Both the position numbers and the translations under genes were made by a program. A stretch of DNA of 64,000 nt, from contig JAKQJM010000034.1 in assembly GCA_029561145.1 (NCBI GenBank), positions 37,033 through 101,032 of the forward strand. The letters are read 5' to 3'. Position 1 is the stretch's first letter; the number at the start of each line of letters is the position of its first letter. The DNA is from Pseudomonadota bacterium. GTDB taxonomy: Bacteria; Pseudomonadota; Gammaproteobacteria; Xanthomonadales; Rhodanobacteraceae. Below the pieces are notes generated by a model, which worked only from the letters and a program-made list of their open reading frames with translations, did not search any database and was not told where the DNA came from. Below are positions 14,785-22,807 of the stretch, piece by piece.

Positions 14785-17441
14785 GTCTCGACCACACCTG
14801 CCCCGAGAACGCGCGCCTGAAGGTTTATCAGTGCCAGGCGCTGGATGCGTTCGAGGCCTTTTTGCGTCGTTATCGCGACGACGGCGCGATACGAGCCTAC
14901 GAGGCCTGCGCGCGTGCGCATTTCGGATTGGGTGTGCCCTATCGCATGCCGCAGCCGTTCGCGGAAGGCGACATTCCTTGCGTCTGCCTGCGTATCCCCA
15001 CCGGCGGTGGCAAGACGCTGATGGCGGGCCACGCGATTCGCCGCGTCAACGATGCACTGCTGGGCGTGGAGTATTCGCTCACCGTGTGGCTGGTGCCGAC
15101 CGACGCCATCCGTGAACAGACGCTGCGTGCGTTGAAGACCACCGGCAACCTGCTGCACGATTCGTTGAGTGAAAAGCTTGGTTTGTTCAATGTGCTGACG
15201 CTGGACGAAGCGCTGAACCTGCAACCCGCCACACTCGACAGCGCCAACGTCATCGTCGTGGCGACCATGCAGTCATTCAAGCAGGAGGACACCGGGCGTT
15301 TGGCGGTGTACAAGCAGAATGGCCAGTTGATGGCGAATTTCAGCAGCATGCCTGGCGCCGAAGCGGGCGGTCACTCCCTGGTGGATCTGCTGCGTCAGCG
15401 CCGTCCGTTCGTAATCGTGGACGAGGCGCACAATCAGGGCACGCAACTCGCGTTCGATACCTTGGCGCGGCTTGACCCCTGTGCCGTGCTGGAACTGACC
15501 GCCACGCCGGATCGCAGCTACCAGCCGTCCAACGTGCTGTTCTCGGTATCGGCAGCGACCTTGCAGGCCGAGGACATGATCAAGTTGCCGGTGGAGCTGG
15601 CTGCACATGGCTCATGGCAGGTGACATTGCGCGAAGCGATCAATTGCCTGGAAGGCTTGCAGACCGAGGCCGACGCCGAGCAAGCCGCGACCGGTGAATA
15701 CCTGCGCCCGATCATGCTGCTGCAGGCCGAGCGGCGCAGCGAAGGACAGGAGACCTTCACTGCCGAGCGGGTGAAACAGGCACTGATCGACGATTTCAAT
15801 GTGCCGGGCAAGGCCATCGCTATTTCTACCGGCACGCTGGACGAGTTGGGCGATACCGACGTTTCCACACCGGATTGCCCGCTGCGCTTCATCATTACCG
15901 TGGACAAACTGCGCGAGGGTTGGGATTGCCCGTTTGCTTACGTGCTGGTGAGCTTTCGTGCCACCAGTACCAGCACGGCGCTGGAACAGATTCTTGGTCG
16001 CGTGCTGCGCATGCCGCGCGCCCAGCGCAAGCAACGTGAAGCCTTGAACAAGGCCTATGCGTTCGCGGTATCGCCACGCATCGTGGAAGTGGCCGAAGCC
16101 CTGCGCGATGGCCTCGTGCATGCCGGCTTCGAGCGCCAGGACGTGAACGATTTGATTCGCGCGGAGCACGGCGAACAAGGCACGAACGACCTGCTGCGGC
16201 AGCGCGACTGCGTGACCGTGCCGCTGCCGCAGGTGGACGACCAGGTGGAGTTGCCTGACCTCTCCGCATTGCCGGAGGCCACGCGCAAGCGCTTCGAGAA
16301 AACGCTGGAAGTGTCACCCGAGACCGGCAGCATGACCTTGCGAGGCGATTGGAGCCGCCCCGGTGACCAGAAGGCGCTGAAGGAAGCATTCCAGTCGCCA
16401 CAAGCCGTCCAGATAGTCGGGCAGGCCATTGCCCTGCTTGCCGCACCGGTGCCCTGGCAGCCCACGCCATCGGAGCGCGGCGAGAGCTTTGCGATACCAA
16501 TGCTGGCGTGGACACAGGGCGATTTGCTGCTGGAGGCGGGTGATGCGCCGCTGCTTGAGTCGGCATGGAACCCCAAGGATGCTTCCGTGGAGCTTCCTGA
16601 TGCGGCTTTTCCGAAGGACCTGGAAGCTGTACAGCGCGCCCGCTTGGCAATCACCGACGCAGGCAAGCTGAGTTACGACACCGGCGAAAAGCTGGATGTT
16701 CAAATGCACTTGTTCGTGCGCGAGCCGGCCAGCGACGAAAGCCTGTTGTGGTGGCTGGAACGACAGTTGCGCGATGACGGCATGATGCCGGAAGACTTGG
16801 CCGCATGGTTGTCGGGCGCACTGGGCTATCTCAAATCGCAGCGCGGCTTTACCACGGACGAGTTGGCATACCGCAAGTTCCGCTTGCGCGAGGCGCTGGC
16901 GGAACACCTGAAGAAGGCCCGGCGCAGTGCTGCCCAACAGGGATTCTTCGCCTTGTTGGGTGACGAGCCACAACTGAGCGCAGATGATCGTCTGCAGCGG
17001 GTTTTCAGCACGGGCCGCTACGCCTGGGACTCTCAATACAACGGTTTCGTCACCCTCAACCGGCACTTCTTTCCGCAGATCGGCAACCTCAAGTCCTCGG
17101 GCGAAGAGTTCAAGTGCGCCGAGTTCATTGCCAACGCGATGGACGGCGTTCGCGACTGGATTCGCAACGTGGAGCGCAAGCCGGGATCGTTCTCGCTGCC
17201 CACGTCGAGCGATCGTTTCTATCCCGACTTCGTGATACGGCTGGCCAACGGTGGAATCATCGCGGCGGAGTACAAGGGCGACCACCTTGCCAGCGGCAAG
17301 GACAGCGACGAAAAGAAACGGATCGGTGAGCTGTGGGAACGTCGTAGCGGTGGACGTTGCGCGTTCGCGTGGGTGGAGTTGCAGAACTGGGTGACACTGA
17401 AAGAGGCTGCCTTGCGCTGCAAAGGTTCACCCGCTCACTGA
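14781..17441 (+). CDS. res: Type III restriction endonuclease/translocase (Res)
   Basis: This 886-residue superfamily 2 helicase-nuclease forms the restricting complex with Mod. Walker A 'IPTGGGKTLMAGHAI' lies near residue 72, DEAH box 'VIVDEAHNQG' near 213, and motif VI-like 'EQILGRVLRMPRAQ' near 403. The C-terminal PD-(D/E)XK nuclease appears intact: 'FYPDFVIRLANGG', then 'AAEYKGDHLASG' near residue 830, giving D and E-X-K. No frameshift is visible, so the system looks functional. It starts inside the mod stop codon. Confidence 0.95.
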   Translation: MSLDHTCPENARLKVYQCQALDAFEAFLRRYRDDGAIRAYEACARAHFGLGVPYRMPQPFAEGDIPCVCLRIPTGGGKTLMAGHAIRRVNDALLGVEYSLTVWLVPTDAIREQTLRALKTTGNLLHDSLSEKLGLFNVLTLDEALNLQPATLDSANVIVVATMQSFKQEDTGRLAVYKQNGQLMANFSSMPGAEAGGHSLVDLLRQRRPFVIVDEAHNQGTQLAFDTLARLDPCAVLELTATPDRSYQPSNVLFSVSAATLQAEDMIKLPVELAAHGSWQVTLREAINCLEGLQTEADAEQAATGEYLRPIMLLQAERRSEGQETFTAERVKQALIDDFNVPGKAIAISTGTLDELGDTDVSTPDCPLRFIITVDKLREGWDCPFAYVLVSFRATSTSTALEQILGRVLRMPRAQRKQREALNKAYAFAVSPRIVEVAEALRDGLVHAGFERQDVNDLIRAEHGEQGTNDLLRQRDCVTVPLPQVDDQVELPDLSALPEATRKRFEKTLEVSPETGSMTLRGDWSRPGDQKALKEAFQSPQAVQIVGQAIALLAAPVPWQPTPSERGESFAIPMLAWTQGDLLLEAGDAPLLESAWNPKDASVELPDAAFPKDLEAVQRARLAITDAGKLSYDTGEKLDVQMHLFVREPASDESLLWWLERQLRDDGMMPEDLAAWLSGALGYLKSQRGFTTDELAYRKFRLREALAEHLKKARRSAAQQGFFALLGDEPQLSADDRLQRVFSTGRYAWDSQYNGFVTLNRHFFPQIGNLKSSGEEFKCAEFIANAMDGVRDWIRNVERKPGSFSLPTSSDRFYPDFVIRLANGGIIAAEYKGDHLASGKDSDEKKRIGELWERRSGGRCAFAWVELQNWVTLKEAALRCKGSPAH

Positions 17442-17640
17442 GTGTCGGCATGGATGCTTGCTGCCAGACGTGTCGACAGCTTCGGGCGCATGGCGGAGGC
17501 GTAACAGCGGTATACAGAGGTCAGCTAGAGCACCTTTCGCAAAACTTCGCTGAGCTGCTGATAGTAGAATTGTCTTGTCTTCTTCAAGTGTCGCCAGATT
17601 ATGCAAGGCAATCAGTAAATTGTTCATTTTAAGACAAACG
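17442..17640. other. AT-rich right edge of the island, no gene seen
   Basis: This 199-nt stretch between res and the right repeat has no convincing ORF and is visibly richer in A and T than its surroundings towards the right end. It contains TTGTCTT twice in overlap (17570-17581), with the inverse AAGACAA at 17631-17637 next to the repeat. The reading frames called here in the track lack support. Confidence 0.5.
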
Positions 17641-17695
17641 TAAAATCTTTCGGCCGCAAGGCCATGCGGGTTCGACCCCCGCTCCGGGCACCAAT
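17641..17695. repeat. Right attachment repeat (attR-like), 3' fragment of leuZ
   Basis: Fifty-five base pairs match leuZ from the anticodon to just past the CCA (12126-12180), with CC changed to TT at two adjacent positions in the anticodon stem. The 5' half of the tRNA is missing, so this is a tRNA fragment and not a gene. Confidence 0.92.
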
Positions 17696-18054
17696 TCGAA
17701 AACGTGAGAAACGGCAGCCCCGACTCAGCCGTTGGATTTGAAGGCAGGAAAATCCAACCTCACCTTGGTTCTTCAAATTCCCAGGCGCCAGAGCACAACT
17801 CTGATCAGCATTCCGGCGATCTGATGTGCACGCAGAAAATTTCGCATGCGCCAGTGCGACTCATTGATAGACCGCCTTGGCGAAAGAACTCCCGGTCTCC
17901 CGCATTTGTTAAGAAAGTGTACTGCATGAACGCAATCGCTCAGGTTCAAGTGACGTTGCAATGGCTTCGTACAACCTCCCAACCGTGGGAGCGGATCAGA
18001 TGCCTTCGCTCTCCAGCCATTGCTTCAAACGCCATCTCACCTGGGAGACGTGCC
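17696..18054. other. Intergenic region right of the island, with a hairpin
   Basis: No convincing gene is seen. A perfect 9-bp inverted repeat, GTTGGATTT (17731-17739) and AAATCCAAC (17750-17758), has a 10-nt loop and lacks a T tract. It is presumably the ancestral 3' flank of leuZ and could serve as processing or termination structure. The ORF called from 17704 has no recognisable start signal or family. Confidence 0.45.
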
Positions 18055-18315
18055 ATGAGTTGGAGCCGAAATGCATCCGATTTTTCGCGTATTGGATTGA
18101 GCGCACTGGAGGGGGCCAATGCGATCGGCGCGAATGACCTGATTCCTCTCGATCAGCCGATGAGCGAGGAACAGCTCAGGCAGCGGGCGAAGCTCATCGG
18201 GACCATTCTCGAGATGCGCAAGCGCGTGCAGACGCTTCGTGATCGCGCGGATGCACTGAACGGAGCGCTCGAATCGTTCAGGGATCGCCAGGATCAAATC
18301 CAGCGTCGCGCCTGA
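18055..18315 (+). CDS. Small helical protein, function unknown
   Basis: The 86-residue product starts at an ATG preceded by GGGAG, 9 nt upstream; the longer frame from 17704 is not believed. The first 35 residues are low in complexity. The second half (SEEQLRQRAKLIGTILEMRK, then VQTLRDRADALNGALESFRD) is a charged amphipathic helix that could form a coiled coil. There is no signal peptide or membrane segment. It stands alone to the right of the leuZ island. No family was recognised. Confidence 0.5.
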   Translation: MSWSRNASDFSRIGLSALEGANAIGANDLIPLDQPMSEEQLRQRAKLIGTILEMRKRVQTLRDRADALNGALESFRDRQDQIQRRA

Positions 18316-18513
18316 TTGCTCATTCGTACGACGATGCGCGGACTTTCGCGGAGCGGTGATTCAACAGGCTCGGCAGCCTGACGCACCGTAATCCGTGTGG
18401 CTGCTGGCGTGGAGCACTGCTCGCTTCGTGCAGGCCGCTGCAGTGGCATTGCATTGATTCGTTCGGAGCCGGCTCAAGCGGAAGCGTCGATGCATCGAGT
18501 CGATCGCGATCGA

Positions 18514-18897
18514 TCAGCGATAGTCGCGGTGGCAGCTGTCGCAGGCTCCCTTGATCCGGGTCAGCATGTCAGTGCGCTGCGGGCAGGCACTTGCGGCGGC
18601 GGCCTTGGTGATTCGTTGCATGTCTTCCACATACAGATGGAATACCCGGTCGGGTGTGCCATCGCCGGGCATCGCGGTTTCGATGTCGTTTGCGAGCAGG
18701 GCGAGCTTCGTCAGATCCGGGTCATTGTCGATGCAGGGCGATTGGCTGGCGCTGCGGTTGGCCTGCTTGAGTGCGTGCTGCATGACCACCATCAGTCCCT
18801 TCGGATAGGCACTGCGCTTGGCCAGGACATTGCCGGCCATCGATGCGCATACCGCACCGATCAGCAGGCCGAGGATCAGGCAAATCAGATAGCGCAT
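18514..18897 (-). CDS. Small membrane-anchored c-type cytochrome
   Basis: The ATG at 18897 gives 127 residues. An N-terminal hydrophobic segment (LICLILGLLIGAVCASMAG) serves as signal or anchor. The only heme-binding motif, CDSCH (residues 119-123), lies at the extreme C terminus, the position seen in class II cytochromes (c'/c556), whose four-helix bundle precedes the heme site. The length fits that class. Two more cysteines (SPCID, SACPQ) lie in the helical domain. It is probably periplasmic, but its redox partner is unknown. It is divergent from tcdA. Confidence 0.75.
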   Translation of the reverse strand: MRYLICLILGLLIGAVCASMAGNVLAKRSAYPKGLMVVMQHALKQANRSASQSPCIDNDPDLTKLALLANDIETAMPGDGTPDRVFHLYVEDMQRITKAAAASACPQRTDMLTRIKGACDSCHRDYR

Positions 18898-19024
18898 GTT
18901 CGAACTCCGGGAAGCAGCCGGGAATGGTAGCGAGTTCGAGGCGAACAGGTGGATGGCGATAGGTCGCAGCGAGCGGGCTGACGCGCTGCGGTCGCGAAAG
19001 CCACGTGCTAACCTCCCGCGCCGC

Positions 19025-19846
19025 ATGAATACGATCTCTCCAGCGCCACCCCCCGTCGATGAACGCTTTCGCGGGCTCGATCGCCTGTATGGCGTCGGAA
19101 GTGGGGCACGCCTGGCGCAGGCGCACGTATGCGTGGTCGGGGTCGGCGGTGTCGGCTCGTGGGTAGTCGAGGCACTGGCACGCAGCGCGATCGGGCATCT
19201 GACCGTGATCGACGCGGATGATGTCTGCGTCAGTAATACCAATCGCCAGTTGCATGCGCTCGACGGGCAGTACGGACGCGCGAAGGTCGATGTGATGGCC
19301 GAGCGTGCGCAGGCGATCAATCCCGCGATCAGGGTTGATCGATTTGCCGAATTCCTGACGCCGTCGAGTATCGAACGCCTGCTTGATCGCGGCTACGACC
19401 TGGTCATCGACTGTTGCGATGCGTTCCGGGTCAAGGTCGAGATGATTGCCTGGTGCCGACGCCGGAAATTGCCCTTGATCGTCAGCGGATCGGCAGGCGG
19501 CCGGATCGATCCGACCCTCGTGCGCGTGCGCGATCTCTCGCGTACCGAACACGATGCGATGCTCGCCCTGATCCGCAAGAAGCTGCGTGAGGAGTTCCGC
19601 TTTCCGCGCGGACCGAAGCGCTACTTTGGCGTGCAGGCGGTCTACTCGCTCGAGAACGTGCGCTATCCGCAAGCCGACGGCAGCGTTTGCGGACAGCGCC
19701 CGGAGGCAGGAGAGGGCGGGCTCAAGCTCGATTGCGGATCAGGACTCGGTGCTGCGACGCATGTCACCGCGACCTTCGCGTTTGCTGCCGTAGCCAGCGG
19801 AATCCAGAAGTTGCTGGCCGAGCGGAAGGGCCCCGCGTCGGCCTGA
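19025..19846 (+). CDS. tcdA: tRNA threonylcarbamoyladenosine dehydratase
   Basis: This ThiF/E1-like enzyme uses ATP to cyclise t6A37 of tRNAs to ct6A. The ATG at 19025 gives 273 residues, the usual length, beginning with the typical 'RFRGLDRLYGVGSGARL'. The nucleotide-binding loop 'VVGVGGVGSWVVEALAR' and the adenylation region 'VIDADDVCVSNTNRQLHA' are intact. 'DCCDAFRVKV' and 'SGSAGGRIDPT' are further TcdA features. It is monocistronic as far as can be seen. Confidence 0.93.
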   Translation: MNTISPAPPPVDERFRGLDRLYGVGSGARLAQAHVCVVGVGGVGSWVVEALARSAIGHLTVIDADDVCVSNTNRQLHALDGQYGRAKVDVMAERAQAINPAIRVDRFAEFLTPSSIERLLDRGYDLVIDCCDAFRVKVEMIAWCRRRKLPLIVSGSAGGRIDPTLVRVRDLSRTEHDAMLALIRKKLREEFRFPRGPKRYFGVQAVYSLENVRYPQADGSVCGQRPEAGEGGLKLDCGSGLGAATHVTATFAFAAVASGIQKLLAERKGPASA

Positions 19847-19911
19847 TCGCGAAGCGGCCTCACGGCCTTCGCGATCCATGTCGTCGAACACGCTGGACAT
19901 CCGTCCGATCC

Positions 19912-21621
19912 CTACTGCCGCTCGAAGCAACCGAGATCGCGCGGAGTGTTGACATCGACAACCCATGGCAAATCGACATTTCGCGGTTTCAAGTTTAGGT
20001 CAAACAGGTTGAATCCGTCGTTCCACTCCCGATCCAGCGCGGGCGAATCGGGGGCGAGCTGGAAATCGTGATTGAGCGGATCGACAAATCGCGGATCGTT
20101 CTGTTCGACGAGCGGAAATCCCGACAGGCCGTCTGCATTGCGGACCATCAGCGTGAACGCCGAGGTTTGCGCCGTGATGTTTTCGAGCAGCGCTGCGTCA
20201 TCGGTGAAAATCGAACCGTGCAGATAGATCGCATTCTGCCCGGTGATCAGGGCGGCATGGACCTCGTTTTGCGTGACGGTCGCGGATTCGATGTAGATCG
20301 AGCCGAACCCCTGGGCGTCCACGAGGTTTTTCTCCAGCGCATTTCCCTCGATCAACGCGTTCTTGAAGTGGATTTCCTGTGCCCAGTCCGTTTGCATGTC
20401 GGAGATGTTCTGCACCAGGTTGTAGCCGGCATTGCTTCGCAAACTGGAATTCCAGAAGCGGGCGAATCCCGCCGCGCCCTTGCCCTGGTTGCGGATCGAG
20501 ACCAGTGCTCCAGGGCGCAACGCGCCTTTGCTGTCTCTCGCCTCGTTCTCGCTGAACACATTGCACGAGATCGCCACGTTGCAGTATGCGAACGATCCGC
20601 CACCGACGGGAGGCGCGCTGGCCGAGACGTGGATTCCCCCGAATACCGGGGTGGAATCTTCCGCGCGGATATCCACGGCGGCGAATCCGCCTTCCTCGCT
20701 TGCATGATTCCGGTAGGCCGTGATGCCGCTGGCGTTGAACGCGGCAGAGGTATTCGGCCTGTCATTGAAAACATGGACGCCTCCGCCAATGCGCGCGGAA
20801 TTGTCGGCGAATGCGGCTGGATCGAGACCAGGACTCGTCTCGAACATTTCCATGGCGCCACCATCGATGGCAAGGCCGCCGCCATTGTTTCCGGCGACGT
20901 TCTTGAAGAATCCGCTGCGGTTTTTCCCGTTGCGATTGAACAGGACAGCATCGCGCCCCATCCAGACGCCACCGCCATTGTTGAACGCATGATTGCGCTC
21001 GACCAGCAATCCGGACACGGTGCCATTCGCGTATCGCGCAAACATTCCGCCGCCGTTACCGCTTGCGATGTTCCGATCCAGGACCAGGCGTTCCGCCGTG
21101 ACCCGGATGGTATTGAGATCACTGCCGACTATTGCCAGCCCGCCGCCGTTGTGCGCCGTGTTGCGCGAAATGCGCACGTCCTTCAACTCCACACGGGTCG
21201 CCGCTTGAATGACATTGACTCCACCGCCCGTGGAATCCTCTCCGGGAAGTACCGCCCCTTCGATCTGCAGATTAACGAGAACCAATGCGCCCGCACTGGC
21301 TTCGATCACCGATCTCGGTCCGCCGCTACCGTCGAGCACGGTCGGCGGACCCAGTGGATTGGCGCTGGCGCAGTTGGGGTAGCCTCCGCGGATGGCCAGC
21401 GTATCCGTGTCGGTCTTCGTGATCGCAATGTGGTCGAAGACCATGTTGTTGGCCAGGCGGACTTCATCGTCCTGTGCGTTGGTGTTCGTGATCGCTAGGG
21501 CTGCCTGCAGCGAGTGGACATGGCAGGCAGGATCAGCTCCCACGGTGATCGTTGCTGCCTGCAGTTCCGCCTGCACGAGTGCGATCGCTGCCGTGACGAG
21601 AATCAAACGGATGGATTTCAT
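19912..21621 (-). CDS. Secreted right-handed beta-helix repeat protein
   Basis: The ATG at 21621 (GAGGTG upstream) gives 569 residues with a clear signal peptide (MKSIRLILVTAAIALVQAELQAA). The mature protein contains many imperfect rungs such as 'VLDRNIASGNGGGMFARYAN', 'NHAFNNGGGVWM', 'NVAGNNGGGLAID' and 'SARIGGGVHVF', the N-X-A-x-x-x-GGG pattern of parallel beta-helix (polymorphic outer-membrane-protein-like) proteins. The ending 'RDLGCFERQ' is common in Xanthomonadales proteins of this kind. There is no autotransporter barrel or catalytic motif. Probably exported; role unknown. Confidence 0.75.
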   Translation of the reverse strand: MKSIRLILVTAAIALVQAELQAATITVGADPACHVHSLQAALAITNTNAQDDEVRLANNMVFDHIAITKTDTDTLAIRGGYPNCASANPLGPPTVLDGSGGPRSVIEASAGALVLVNLQIEGAVLPGEDSTGGGVNVIQAATRVELKDVRISRNTAHNGGGLAIVGSDLNTIRVTAERLVLDRNIASGNGGGMFARYANGTVSGLLVERNHAFNNGGGVWMGRDAVLFNRNGKNRSGFFKNVAGNNGGGLAIDGGAMEMFETSPGLDPAAFADNSARIGGGVHVFNDRPNTSAAFNASGITAYRNHASEEGGFAAVDIRAEDSTPVFGGIHVSASAPPVGGGSFAYCNVAISCNVFSENEARDSKGALRPGALVSIRNQGKGAAGFARFWNSSLRSNAGYNLVQNISDMQTDWAQEIHFKNALIEGNALEKNLVDAQGFGSIYIESATVTQNEVHAALITGQNAIYLHGSIFTDDAALLENITAQTSAFTLMVRNADGLSGFPLVEQNDPRFVDPLNHDFQLAPDSPALDREWNDGFNLFDLNLKPRNVDLPWVVDVNTPRDLGCFERQ

Positions 21622-22026
21622 CGAACACCTCGAAAGTGATGTCTGTCGAACCGCACTTGAGACGCCACAAGTGCAGGCTTCCTTTTTTTTGTTAATGGGC
21701 CCGACATCGGCGGCGTTGATCGGTCGTCCTCGATTTCGCGGCTCTGGCTGGGTTTCTGCCGGGCTTGAAGAACTCGACGCGATTCGATGCCGGAATCCGC
21801 CATCGGAACGATTTTTCGAGGCCACCGGGTTTCCTCGAGCGTTCCGCCTGCCGCCAATTCATTGCCGTCCTGGCCAGGCTATTCGTCGCGAACCAAGGGA
21901 GGGGAAGGGAAGGGTGGCGGATCGTGCGGACGAGCAATGCCCGACGGAAGGCCGCATCGTTCCATCAGCCCGCTTCCGAATCGGCTTCCGACGGTTCTTC
22001 AGATCCGGATCAAGCGCGCCGGTCGG
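21622..22026. other. Intergenic region with a 5'-leader hairpin
   Basis: This is the upstream region of the beta-helix gene (minus strand) and the downstream region of tatD. A perfect 7-bp inverted repeat, GCACTTG/CAAGTGC (21653-21659 and 21668-21674), lies 31 nt upstream of the beta-helix start. On the plus strand it is followed by a run of eight T (about 21683-21690). No ORF is convincing. Confidence 0.5.
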
Positions 22027-22800
22027 TCAGGGCGGTGGCAGACGGAACAGTCGTCGTGCGTTGTCACTGGTGATCGAGGCGATCTGGTCTTCACTCTCAC
22101 CGCGCAATCCGGCTACCGCGCGCAACACCTCGACGAGCAGGGCAGGTTCGTTTCGTTGCCCCTGGTGACCGTGCAATGGCTGATCCGGAGAATCGGTTTC
22201 GAGCAGGAGGTATTCCAGCGGCATGCGAGCGACGATTCCGCGCAGGCGTTGCGCACGCGGATAGGTCACCGGCCCGCTAATGCCGAGCGAGAATCCGAGT
22301 TTCCAGAACGCCTCTGCCTGCTGTTCGCTGCCCGAGAAGCTGTGCACGACGCCGCGCAGCGGGCCGAGCTTGCGAAAACAGGCGGCCACTTCGTCGAACG
22401 CCCGTCGTGCATGCACGATGACGGGCAGGTCGTGTTCGCGCGCCAGTTCAAGCTGGCGATTGAAAAAGCGAAGTTGCGCATCGCGATCGAGACCTTCGAC
22501 ATGGAAGTCGAGACCGCATTCGCCAACCGCACAGGGACGCTCGGACCGGATCAGTTCATCGAGCCGATCGAGATGATCGACGCGATGTTCGGCGAGGTAC
22601 ATCGGATGCAGGCCGTAAGCCGGAAACAATCCCGCCTGTGCGGCACAGAGGTCACGCAACGCGTTCCAGTTCGATGCGGCAACGGCGGGCAGGATCTGCC
22701 GGGTCACACCCGCGCGGTGAGCGCGCTCGATGACAGCGGCGCGGTCGGCATCAAACGCGTCGGCATCCAGGTGGGAATGGCTGTCGACCAGCGCGACCAT
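22027..22800 (-). CDS. tatD: TatD-family metal-dependent hydrolase/DNase
   Basis: The 257-residue product has all TatD metal sites: 'VDSHSHLDADAF' at the N terminus, 'VGECGLDFH' near residue 92, 'VIVHARRAFDE' near 128, 'VHSFSGS' near 152 and 'LETDSPDQP' near 202. The family's 3'-5' exonuclease activity acts on DNA in the cytoplasm. The start at 22800 is 7 nt after the mgtE stop, so the two genes are probably cotranscribed. The longer frame in the track would overlap mgtE. Confidence 0.93.
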   Translation of the reverse strand: MVALVDSHSHLDADAFDADRAAVIERAHRAGVTRQILPAVAASNWNALRDLCAAQAGLFPAYGLHPMYLAEHRVDHLDRLDELIRSERPCAVGECGLDFHVEGLDRDAQLRFFNRQLELAREHDLPVIVHARRAFDEVAACFRKLGPLRGVVHSFSGSEQQAEAFWKLGFSLGISGPVTYPRAQRLRGIVARMPLEYLLLETDSPDQPLHGHQGQRNEPALLVEVLRAVAGLRGESEDQIASITSDNARRLFRLPPP

Positions 22801-22807
22801 CGCGGAA

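Larger units (their letters stand above)
12126..17695. mobile_element. Integrase-less genomic island in leuZ (ParDE plus type III R-M)
   Basis: Direct repeats of the 3' part of leuZ bound a 5.5-kb segment holding only a ParD/ParE pair and a mod-res type III restriction-modification operon. The intact tRNA is at the left end and the tRNA fragment at the right. No integrase, transposase or relaxase gene is present. The right edge (about 17520-17640) is AT-rich compared with the rest of the window. It may be a cassette mobilised in trans, or the remnant of a larger integrated element. Confidence 0.85.

Noticed and set aside
12126-17695. A hidden integrase or transposase gene in the leuZ island
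   Set aside because: All frames between parE and mod and between res and the right repeat were read; no recombinase motif or frame of sufficient length is present.
17641-17695. A second tRNA-Leu gene at the right repeat
   Set aside because: Only the 3' part from the anticodon onward is present; the 5' acceptor strand and D arm are missing.
17704-18054. The N-terminal 117 codons of the ORF called from 17704
   Set aside because: No start signal, no family resemblance and low-complexity translation; only the part from the ATG at 18055 with its ribosome-binding site is kept.
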